From Juglans regia (taxonomy: Eukaryota > Streptophyta > Magnoliopsida > Fagales > Juglandaceae), in the NCBI RefSeq assembly GCF_001411555.2, contig NC_049915.1, forward strand, positions 18,738,640-18,802,639: DNA of 64,000 nucleotides, given 5' to 3'. Below the pieces are notes generated by a model, which had not been told where the DNA came from, did no database searches, and saw nothing but the letters and a program-made list of their open reading frames with translations. The translations under genes and the position numbers were made by a program. Below, in pieces: positions 35,933 through 45,900 of this stretch (within the stretch, counting starts at the first letter, position 1; each line of letters starts with the position of its first letter).

Positions 35933-37255
35933 CTAATTTTCTGAAATTTTTTTTTTTCTATATTTCCTCTTCCCAGTTTCTTCATCTATGTCCAAATGAT
36001 ACTCCTTATCCTGCGAAAAAACTTCCGCATGAATATCAGGTTCCGGATCCGATAAAGACCCTTCTTCCAAACAAAAAGCATCATCAGTCCGCTGGGCCTC
36101 TTCCGTAATCACTGTTTCTTCCTCTGCCAAATGATCTGTTTCCTTAACCTGCTCTGTCTCTCGCGTGACTGCCTCCGATTGCAAACTAGCATCCGTTTGC
36201 CTCACCTCAGCAAGACTCTCTGTATTTACTGCCTCTCCAATTTCTGTGTCCACTACTAATTCCTCTATCATCAAAGTAGAAGCAGGGGCCCCTAAAACCA
36301 AATTAACATCCACGTATTCTGCATCAACTTGTTCTGCATGATTTCTTGGAAAGGCTAAAACCGAAGACCCAAGAACCAACTTAGATTGATCTTCCACCCC
36401 AGGTTCCTCCGTAACTGGTTCTTTAGGCTCTTCCAATACTATTTCTCTAGGCTCTTCCCTATCTGATTCTTGATCACCATCTGTTGGTTGTTGCCAAACC
36501 CACATTTTCTTTTCTGGTTTCTTTTTTCCAGCCCGACATGTACGCACATTGTGCCCCTGAATTTTACAAATGGAACAGAAAGCAGGCAGTGTTTCATACA
36601 CAATTTCCTGCTTTCGACTAGAACCCAACCCCGGCATGCCAATCCAAAAATGTGAAATAGGCTCAATGGCCGCATCCATCTCCACACAGAGACGCGCACC
36701 ATCAGTGCGAGTCGCACAACGTGTGGGATTATCACGCCTAATAAATCTACCGATTGGAGCTGTCAAGATTTTAAGCAATGATTCATGATAAAAATTAGGA
36801 GGCAAACCTGGTAAAGCAATCCAAACCGGCACTATTGATGGTTCTTCCTCCTCCTTAAACTCTGGCGTCCAGTGAAAGGCACGATAAGGAATACCGTCCA
36901 TATCGCATGCCTCCCTTGATAAAGCTTTCATGCAGTCCTCCTCCGAAACCATACGAACGAAAACATTTCTCGGACGCCTCATGGTTGAAACAACTGGAGT
37001 ACCTTCCAAGCCCCATCGATTCCGAATGAAGTTTCGGATAGCGTCCAAAGATGGCTGGTTACAGAGAAACTTCAAAACTATTGAGAACCTGAATGCTTCT
37101 GCCGAACGGAATATCTCCCCCTTGGAGAACTGAAAAAAAAGTTCTCCATCCTTGGTTTTTGGCGCACGGTGAGACACGGCCAACTCAGGAAGAGGCTGAG
37201 GAACCACCGAAACTAAATCTACAAATCGTCTACCAACTTCATCAGCGGCTGCCAT
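35933..37255 (-). CDS. LINE B ORF1 (DUF4283 and CCHC zinc knuckle), intact
   Basis: An open 440-aa frame from ATG at 37255 (MAAADEVGRR). Residues of about 50-190 match the DUF4283-type RNA-binding region of plant LINE ORF1 and gag-like proteins (FRFSIVLKFL, WGLEGTPVV, VWIALPGLPP, RLCVEMD). A CX2CX4HX4C zinc knuckle lies at 227-240 (CSICKIQGHNVRTC). The C-terminal half is acidic and Glu-rich (VTEEPG, TEIGEAVNTES), followed by a basic tail (KRKYRKKK). The family role is to bind element RNA and form the ribonucleoprotein. Lies upstream of ORF2 in the same element. It is open, but its partner ORF2 is dead. Confidence 0.88.
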   Translation of the reverse strand: MAAADEVGRRFVDLVSVVPQPLPELAVSHRAPKTKDGELFFQFSKGEIFRSAEAFRFSIVLKFLCNQPSLDAIRNFIRNRWGLEGTPVVSTMRRPRNVFVRMVSEEDCMKALSREACDMDGIPYRAFHWTPEFKEEEEPSIVPVWIALPGLPPNFYHESLLKILTAPIGRFIRRDNPTRCATRTDGARLCVEMDAAIEPISHFWIGMPGLGSSRKQEIVYETLPAFCSICKIQGHNVRTCRAGKKKPEKKMWVWQQPTDGDQESDREEPREIVLEEPKEPVTEEPGVEDQSKLVLGSSVLAFPRNHAEQVDAEYVDVNLVLGAPASTLMIEELVVDTEIGEAVNTESLAEVRQTDASLQSEAVTRETEQVKETDHLAEEETVITEEAQRTDDAFCLEEGSLSDPEPDIHAEVFSQDKEYHLDIDEETGKRKYRKKKISEN

Positions 37256-37382
37256 GCAGCCTTACGTAAATCTGGGAACAAAACTATGCAGAAAAAGAAA
37301 ACTCAAGGAGAGTTTTCAAGAAGCCGCATCATTTCTTGAAGCATTTCTTGGAGCCCAGCATTAAAACTCTTGCTTCAAGACA

Positions 37383-37795
37383 CCCATTTATTACCAACGT
37401 CATATTTTAAAATGGTAATTTTACAATGGTAATTTTTTTAAACTCATCTTTTTGTACCTAGTTGTTATTTAGTACCATATATACAAGGTATATTTGAGAA
37501 ATTTGTCTGCTCCTAAAAAAACACAATCCATTCAAATGGTCATAAAATGTACCAATAATTAAAAAAATGGTAAATAAAAATAGAAAAAACCATTAAAATA
37601 TCTTATAATCAATCATTATGATTCATATTACTAACTCATGATTCAAAGTAGACGAATGCTATTTTGACTAAAAAATACATTTTTTTAAAATAATTTTATT
37701 CAAAGTTTGACTAAAAATAGAAATAGCCAGCTAGTTTTGACTGAGTTTCATTCATTAATTCATTGGCATAAATCATTGACTCGTGAACAGAAGGG
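37383..37795. repeat. Orphan piece of OSC upstream flank
   Basis: Homologous to about 1740-2450 of unit 1 and the matching parts of units 2 and 3 (TTTATTACCAACGTCATATT through CATTGACTCGTGAACAGAAG), with several small internal deletions. It sits between the 5' side of LINE B and the RT part of the unit 3 LINE and is not followed by an OSC. It is evidence for another unit, now lost or rearranged. Confidence 0.8.
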
Positions 37796-39966
37796 GAACC
37801 TATGGGGTTTGATAGGGCTTTTATAGAATTTGTTATGTTTTGTGTGAGCTTAGTTTCTTTCCCAGTGTTAATCATGGGGAGCAAAAGGGTCATGTTATTC
37901 CAAGTACGGGCTTGAGGCAAGGGACCCTTTATCCCTTATCTCTTTCATCTTTGTATAAAGGGTTTGATTGCTTTGCTAAAGAAAGCTGGGGCAAAGAGAG
38001 AGCTTTAAAGAATAAAAATTTTTAGGGGTGCCCCAACAGTAAATCATTTGTTGTTCGAAGATGACAGATTGATATTTTGCAAGACTGAGGTGGAAGAAAA
38101 CAGGAGATTACGAGGCTTGTAGGATGTTTATGAGAGTCGGTCGGGTCTGAAAATAAATAAGGAGAAAACAACCATGGTGTTTAGCAGTAATGTGGATAGG
38201 GAAAAGAGGGAAGAAATTGGGCTGATGTGGGGAAATGTTGAGTTCCAACAATTTGAGAAGTATCTTGGTTTACCTCCAATAGTTGGTAGATCAAAAAATA
38301 GGGCTTTTTATTCTATTAAACAGAAAGTATGGCAAAAGCTCCAATGCTAGAAAGAAAAATTGCTCTCTTAAGGGGGGAAGGAAGTATTGCTGAAAGCTAT
38401 AGCACTATCCATTCCATCATATGCGATGAGTTGCTTTTTGCTACCTAGTAGTTTTTATTTTGACCTAGAGAGTCTTATGGCTAGATTCTGGTGGAGTCAT
38501 AAGCAAGAGGAGAGGAGGATCCATTGGGTGAGTTGGAGTAATATGTGTCAGAGGAAATGGGCTTTAAAGACCTACGAACATTCAACTTTGCTCTCATTGC
38601 CAAGCAAAGGTGGAGACTGCTTCAAGATGATACTTCTTTGCTTTACAAATTGCTTAAGGCAAGATATTTATCAAAATCTAATTTCTTTGAGGCAGGGTTG
38701 GGTTATTGCCCTTCCTTCACATGGCGAAGTATATGGGAAGCAAGGACATAGTTGAAAGAAAGGTGTAGAATGAGGATAGGAGAAGGTATAGCAACTCAAC
38801 TATGGACTGAAAAGTGGATACCCGGACATAAGGCTCTGATTCAAGAAGGCTATGAGATATCTGAGGAACACAGACAAGATCGGGTGGTGAGTTTGTTTGC
38901 AGAAAACCAAAGATATTGGGATATGGGGATACTTAGATCTCTCTTCAATCCAAATTTGGTTATAGAAATAAGAAAGTTGCTGCAAGGGCCATAAAATGCA
39001 ATTAATCAGTGTATTTGGGATCATGAAAGGAATGGCAAGTTTACTGTTAGAAGTTGCTATAGGTTTATTTCAAATCAATTAAAGGCTGTTGCAGCAGAGA
39101 CTTCAAACTTGGATAGACAACATGCAGTTTGGAATGATTTGTGGAAATTACCTTTGCCAAGTAAGATTAAAATCTTCGCTTGGAGAGCATGTAGAGATGG
39201 CCTTCCAACTAAGGAAAATCTTTTGAAGAAACAGGTAGTAATTGATGGCAAGTGCAATTTCTGTGAAGATCCGGTCGAGAACTTAAATCATGTAGTTTTC
39301 AGTTGTCATATCCTTAGAGAGGCTTGGAAGAAACATGTCCCTAGATTGGCTATGAATCATAATGCTAAGTTTTTTGAGTTAGACTCACAACGTTGTCAAC
39401 TAAAGGATCATGATAGTTTGGCTTGGGGTTTCTGGTACCGAAGGAACAAAATGGTTTTTGAAAATGTGGTATTATCCATTGAACAGGTGTTTGAACATGC
39501 TTTAGGCCTATTGAAAAGCTTCAAATCTGTTAAGGGGCAGTCTCATACACAAATGCATAAGCATCTTAAATGGTCTCCACCTCCAGCTGAGTGCTTGAAA
39601 CTTAATACGAATGGGGCTCTTTTCTGTGATCTCAGGAAGGCTGGAATTGGGGTGATTCTAAGGGATGATATGGGTGAAGTGCTAGTGGCAGCAAGTATGT
39701 CTGAGAATGAAGTGGAAAATCCAAAAGCCATTGAATTGTTGGCTGTTTTTCGTGGGATGCAACTATGTGCTGGAATGGCTGTCATGAGTTTAATTGTGGA
39801 ATCTGATTGTTTGTTGCTTGTTGATTCTTTGCAGCAACTAGATATGTTTGACTCAGCAACACATTGTCTTGCAAGACATGCTTGGAATGTTGAGAATGTT
39901 GAGATGTGGGAAGATTGTATTCCAGACTTTCTTTCTCAAGCTCTATGGCTTGATAAATGTCTGTAA
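37791..39966 (+). pseudogene. LINE 3' half (unit 3): RT to RNase H, degraded
   Basis: Longest + strand copy of the LINE that precedes each OSC. 37800-38085 holds late RT motifs (a decayed ...RQGDPLSPYLF block near 37910-37945, and NHLLFEDDRLIF at about 38045-38080, where family members have FADD). 38140-38390 holds the thumb (GLKINKEKTTMVFS, EKYLGLPP). 38387-38755 is the following region. 39109-39966 is one 285-aa frame with zf-RVT (KIKIFAWRACRDG, CNFCEDP, LNHVVFSCH) and RNase H (LNTNGALF, where the catalytic Asp of LNTDGA is Asn; VESDC). It ends in an A run near 40001-40011. It lacks the endonuclease and has many stops, so it is inactive. Confidence 0.88.
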
Positions 39967-40076
39967 TCTTTGTTTTATCTTAAATGAAGTTGATTTGCTA
40001 TCAAAAAAAAAAATATTCCACGTTTTTAAAACGCCATATATATACACCATTTTTTACCTTTCTTCTAGCAATTGGC

Positions 40077-40311
40077 TGGTTTGGATTCAGAGATGAGATG
40101 AGATGAGATGATTTTAGATAAAAGTTAAAAGTTAAAAGTTAAAAAAAATAATGTTAGAATATTATTTTTTAATATTATTATTGGTTTAGGATTTGAAAAA
40201 ATTGAATTTGGATTTGAAAATGTTGAATTGTTTATATATTTTGTGAGAGAATTTGAAAAGGTTGTAATAATAAGATGAGATAAGATAAAATACTTTCCAA
40301 ATCGGAATGGG
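40077..40311. repeat. MITE of the TTTGGATT family, unit 3
   Basis: Begins TTTGGATTCAGAGATGAGAT with a (GATGA)n-like run and ends CTTTCCAAATCGGAATGGG. Ortholog of 1489-1712 and 17546-17772. Confidence 0.55.
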
Positions 40312-41173
40312 TCTTTGTTTTTTCAACCGTCCGACTTTTAAAAGTACATTTATTACCAAAATCATATTTTAAAATACTTAGTTTTTGTTTACAATGGTAA
40401 TTTTTTTAAAACTGTTCTTTTCGTAACTGTTATTTAGTACCATAGGTATATTTGAGAAATTTGTCTGTTCCTAAAAAGAATAATAAAATCCATTCAAATG
40501 GTCATAAAATGTACCAATAATTAAAAAAAATGGTAAAAAAAAATAGAAAAAAACTTTAAAATATCTTATTATAATCAATCATTGATTCATATTACTAACT
40601 TGTGATTTGAATTTGTAGATCAAGAAAAACCAAAAGATTAAAAGAATCAAAGAAAAACAAGTAATATGTCATTTTGGTATCATGTTTTGAAACACCTTAA
40701 TTAGCTGCCAAACATGTAAGTTCAAGGGTAAGTTTATTTTTCTTTAAGGTATGAAAATAAGTGAAATTTTTTTTTTTTTTTTTTCAATTCTTTTGCCAGC
40801 AACAAAAAAATAATAGCTAGGGTAAGTTTAACTTTGCTAGAGTAGGCTTCTCAAATTTGACAAAGTATTTTGACAAACTTAAAACTTATTTTTCAAAATA
40901 GCTGTACGAATGCTATTTTGACTAAAAATACATTTTTTAAAATAAATTTATTCAAAGTTTGACTAAAGAAATAGAAAATAGCCAGCTAGTTTTGACTAAG
41001 TTTCATTCATTAATTCATTGGCATAAATCATTGAATCGTGAACAGAAGAATTAATGGCAAAGAATGTTCATACTAGCTAAACATTCAAACATTTACAAAC
41101 ATAAATGTTTGAATGCAAAATTAAAGTTTTTGGAAATATATGAGAATTTGTTTGAAATTAAGTTTTAGGAAAT

Positions 41174-41977
41174 CCGTTCACTGGGGGGAGGGGGGGTCGG
41201 AGCTTTGCTGTTTGCCTCCACCCACCTCCCTCCCTCACCAGCCTCAGCTTCTGTCTGGGCTTTTACCGGTCAGCTTTTCGTCTAGTTAGCTTTTACGTGT
41301 TAGCAACAAAACTAGTCGATCTGCTGCTTTCCGGTGAGCAAATGTCGACACGCGCCACGCCACCAGCCTCCCCAGGCGCCGATCTTCAAGACGGCAAAAT
41401 TATTCAATCCATACGAGTGGCGCGTAAGTCTCACGCGTGGCTTATGCCGTGCACGAGATTCACTCGCCGTCGTGCTTGAGAATGTTTTCAGCCGCCACGC
41501 GCGGCACAGATGGGATCAGTAGCGTCGAGTCTTTGGAACCCGACCTCCCACTTCTCTCCATGTGTGGCGCGTGTACTGCACGCGCCTCCACAGACAGTGG
41601 TGGCCCCTCGCCGGCGATTCAGCTTAGTTTATGGTCGCTTTCCTATGTTCCCACTTTCCCAAACCAAAGATCGAGTGAAGGTGAATGAAGTTCCTTCCAG
41701 CCAGTCCAGACCAACATGTTGCAGCACACATCCTTTTATTGTGGCTTCTAGCTATAACTTTATAGTCTATTCAGCAGACTATTTTAAAATCGTCACCAAG
41801 CAGTCTTCCCTTGTGAGAATTGGGTGGGAGACATTTAGCTAGCTCCGAAACCCACTTTTAATTTTTTCCTGTGTTGTAATATGTTGGTTTTGGGAAGACT
41901 GTAGAGGATTCTCACCCCAAACTTGTATCTTGTAATCAATAATTTATCTATAAATGTCTTATTTGCAGGAAAAAAAT
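41174..41977 (+). mobile_element. Poly(A)-tailed retroposon, unit 3
   Basis: An 804-bp counterpart of 18603-19376 with the same start (CCGTTCACTGGGGGG), the same 12-bp target duplication (GTTTTAGGAAAT at 41162-41173 and 41978-41989) and a shorter A run. It differs from the unit 2 copy by many substitutions and small indels, so their split is not recent. Confidence 0.85.
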
Positions 41978-42599
41978 GTTTTAGGAAATGAGAGAGAAAA
42001 GTTTAAATCAAAGTATTTTTTTAGAATAAGTGTTGTTTTGGATTTGTGAAAGTTGATGGCTAAATTTTAAAAAATTATTTGAATATAATTTTGTAACATT
42101 ATTTTTTTAAAAACTTATAAAATTTGTATTGATTTTTGTATTTGAGTAATAATTAGGTAATGATTAAATGAAAATCTAAGAATCCGGAATAGAAAACTTT
42201 TTTGTATTTGATGAGTAATGTTATATATTGGGAATGAAGTTTCAAAAAAAAAATTTGAGAACTGTTAAAAAAAATTTGGAACATCTTAGGTGCCAAACAT
42301 GACCAAAATCAAATTTAGCCAATAATGCGATATACAATCTTGGAATGTACAGTTCCTACATACTTCCTTTAAAAAAATTGGATAAATTTAAAAATATCAT
42401 TTCTCACTTTATAAGACTTCTTACCCTTATTAAAACGGGATGGAGATTAAACAAAGAGTTAATTTCTTTGCCATGTTTTGCAATTTTTAATTCAAAGTAT
42501 GCTTTTAATTAATTTGAAATGATGGTTTCAGAAATTAAATGAATCCTGTTGTATGAATATTCAATAAATGAGTAATTAAGATTCATACGTGTTTATCAA

Positions 42600-42903
42600 G
42601 ACAAGCAAGCGCGGTAACAACCATGCAGTACCCTGCCTACACATTAATTAATACCCGTAACAACGGGCCTGCCTACACATTAATCACCTATATATTAAAT
42701 ATATATATACCACCCACACTATAAATACCACCCTACCCAAGCTTTTGATACTCATCTGATCGAGGTACGAAACATACAAAATATATTTTCCTCCCTAAGT
42801 ACTCGATCCCATCTATCCATTTATTTAGCAAAATAATTACCAACTTCGGGTCTTTTTTTTTCTTTTTTAATTAATGTGTATGTGTGTTTGTGGCAGATTG
42901 AGG
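42600..42903 (+). promoter_or_regulatory. Promoter and 5'UTR intron of OSC copy 3
   Basis: TATAAATA at 42720-42727 is the clearest TATA box. An upstream TATATATTAAATATATATATA run is at about 42690-42710. A likely 5'UTR intron runs from GAG|GTACGAAA (donor at 42765) to GTGGCAG|ATTGAGG (acceptor 42896). The ATG follows at 42904. Two CTACACATTAAT repeats lie upstream (about 42637 and 42673). Confidence 0.5.
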
Positions 42904-45900
42904 ATGTGGAAGCTGACGATAGCGGAAGGAGGTCCAGGGCTGTTCACAACAAACAACTTCATTGGGCGGGAACACTGGGAATTCGACCCTGATGCCGGCA
43001 CTCTCGAAGAACGTGCTGAAATTGAAAGGGTTCGTGAAGAGTACCAGAAAAATCGATTTAAGAAGAAACAAAGTTCTGATCTTTTGATGAGGATGCAGGT
43101 TTAATTTCTCTTTCCTTTTAATCGTTCTCATGTAGTCTCTACTCTCTAGAATACCATAATATTGGACATTTCATATCTATGGAATTATATTGAGTCAACC
43201 ATGCCGCAACCATTAAGGTCTCGATTGGTTACACAAGCCGTCTCGTCTATTCATTTTGCATCATCTAATCATTACAACTTTTCAATTGTGATGACTTAAT
43301 TTTAACATGAACTCACAGCTCAGAAAGGAGAATGGAAATGGGCCAATTCCACCGCCAGTGAAATTGCAAGAAACTGAAGAAATAACGGATGAAATAGTGA
43401 CATCTACACTCAGAAGTGCACTAAGCTCCCTTTCATCCCTTCAGGCACATGATGGCCACTGGCCAGCTGAATTCGCTGGCTCCTTATTTTTCATTCCACC
43501 CTTGGTACGTACATTCTCAAAGTACCCTTAATTTTAATACAAGATTGGTTAATTTATTCTTTGTTTAATTTTTTTTCCTTTTTCCCTACTTTCACTAAGG
43601 ATAATTAAATAAATAATTTGCATAAACATAATATCTAAACTAAGATATTTCTTAATTTAATTTGATGTTATTACCACATGCGTGCAGGTAATGGCGTTGT
43701 ACATTACTGGGGACCTAAGTCGTATTTTATCATTAAATCACAGGATCGAGATTATTCGATACTTGTATAATCTTCAGGTTTCTGTTGAACTTTACTTCTT
43801 TTTTGCCAACAAAAATGGCATAGGAAATTTATTCTGAGAAAGAACAAATCCATATTTGTTTGTGTTTGTTGGACAGAACGAAGATGGAGGATGGAGTTTC
43901 CATTTAGCTGGTCACAGCACAATGCTTTGCTCAGGTTTGAACTATATTGCCTTGAGGATACTTGGAGAGGGGACTGAAGATGGTGAAGATAGGGCCATGG
44001 CTAGAGCTCGAAAATGGATCCTTGATCATGGTGGTTTAGTGGGATTGCCATCATGGGGAAAGCTTTGGGTCTCGGTATGAACACTAGTTTGAAGTTCCCA
44101 ATATATAACTCTATTTAATTACTAAATCAGATATGTTAGTAACTAGGAAGTCACTATTAGTTTTTCATGGATTATGGTCCTATCTCGCTGACACATGAAA
44201 TTAAAGCAATTATGGAAACAAAAATTAGTGAAAAATATATGGAGTACTCCATATAGAAGTATCACATCTAGCTAGTTTGGGTTGTGAAAAAGAGTAATGT
44301 TACTCAATCATTTTATTCATCATCCTCTTACCATTCCGTAATAAGATATTGTTAAATGATTGAAAAACTGTTCTTAATGTTTCACTTGTCTGCTAATAAT
44401 TTAATGTCATGCACATCCGAGAATATTGAGAGGATGATGGTAATTAAAAGTATAATCTGCATGTTGTACTTTAAATGATTATGCTTATAATATCTTAATT
44501 TCATTTGTATTTCCAAAATTACATTTGTAATGATCACAGCATATTTCCACATTGGATCTACGTGAAGCTTATTAATTGTTTTTTTTTTCTTTTTTTCTTT
44601 TGTCAAGTGAAAACTCAAATGCCACCTCTCATCATCATGTATATATAGGTACTAGGAGCATATGAATGGTCGGGATGTAATCCATTACCCCCAGAGTGCT
44701 GGCTTCTTCCTAATTTCATCCCCCTTAATCCAGGTTAACTTTCGTAACTTAATATCTCTTTCTTTGTTTTTTTTTTTTTTAAAAAAAGTTGCACCTTAAT
44801 TGTACAAAAAATGCAGGTAAAATGTCATGCCACGCTCGCGTAGTTTACATGCCAATGTCTTATTTATATGGAAGGAGGTTCGTGGGTCCAATCACTGAGT
44901 TGGTTCATTCACTAAGAAAAGAGTTATACAACGAGCCTTACAATCTAGTTAACTGGAATAAAGCAAGGAATACAATTGCAAAGGTTTGTACAATGGACAT
45001 TAATAATCTTCATCTTTTTTGCCTTTCCTTTTCTTTTTGTGTCAAATCTGCCTAGCTATATCAATATAGACTTTCAAAAGTCTCTATTTCATCTGTAACA
45101 AGGTAGACCTCCGCCATAACCGAGCTTATCCATCGATAAACAACTATAAAAACTCATTCAAAGTGCTATTGATAATTAATATAGGAGGATCTGCACTATC
45201 CACATCCTCTGATACAAGATTTGGCATGGGGTTTTCTTCACCATTTAACCGAACCTCTTCTAAAGCGTTGGCCCTTTTCAATGTTGAGAGAGAAGGCACT
45301 AAAAGCTGCCATTGGTCATGTTCGTTATGAGGACGAGATGAACAGATATCTATGCGTTGGATGCGTTCAAAAGGTAAATAATAAGTCGTACATGTATTTC
45401 AATTCAATCAAAATGAAAACACATTTTCTAGAGCAAAATATTTGTTGCATGTGTTATGAAAGAACTATATAAATTTTGTAAAGTTAATTGCTTTGATCTT
45501 TTGAAAGATGTTGTGTATGATGGCCCGTTGGGTTGAAGATCCAAATTCGGAGGCATACAAACTTCATTTAGCCAGACTTCCAGACTACTATTGGGTTGCA
45601 GAAGATGGCTTGAAAATTCAGGTAATATGATCACTATATACTTAAATCATTACTCAATATATAGTACTCAACCATAAAGAACCCAAATTTTTGATTCATT
45701 TAAAGATTATCTTCTACATGAAATGTAAAGAATCATGCCTGAGTGATGCAGAGCTTGGGCTGTCAGACATGGGTTGCTGTTTTTGCTATTCAAGCTATTA
45801 TGGCTTGTGGTCTAAATGAGGAGTACGGACAAGCCCTGCGTAAAGCGCACGATTTTATAAAGGCTTCACAGGTTGGAATATTTTTCAAAGTTATCCTTAA

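Larger units (their letters stand above)
31477..37260 (-). mobile_element. LINE B, nearly complete non-LTR retrotransposon
   Basis: A minus-strand element with ORF1 (35933-37255), ORF2 (31757-35890) and a 3' untranslated tail ending in a T run at 31477-31488 on the + strand, which is its poly(A). The 3' tail word TGATGAAGAGCCG is shared with LINE C (58004-58016), so B and C are one family. The 5' edge is not certain. TTACGTA occurs both beside the poly(A) end (31469-31475) and just 5' of ORF1 (37262-37268) and could be a 7-bp target duplication, but that is weak. It abuts a scrap of OSC upstream flank at 37383. Confidence 0.8.
39967..42764. other. Upstream flank of OSC copy 3
   Basis: Homologous to 1381-3386 and 17437-20275. 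It carries a MITE (40077-40311), a retroposon (41174-41977) and the promoter. No gene is supported; the open frames at 41297-41842 are inside the retroposon. Confidence 0.75.

Noticed and set aside
35891..35935. Stop-codon readthrough from LINE B ORF1 into in-frame ORF2
   Set aside because: The ORFs are in the same frame, but the 42-nt spacer holds a further in-frame TAA after the TAG, so simple readthrough cannot join them.
36470..36788. Open frames antisense to LINE ORFs (also 34368-34724, 59206-59637, 62508-62873)
   Set aside because: Shadows of the minus-strand LINE coding frames, without independent support.
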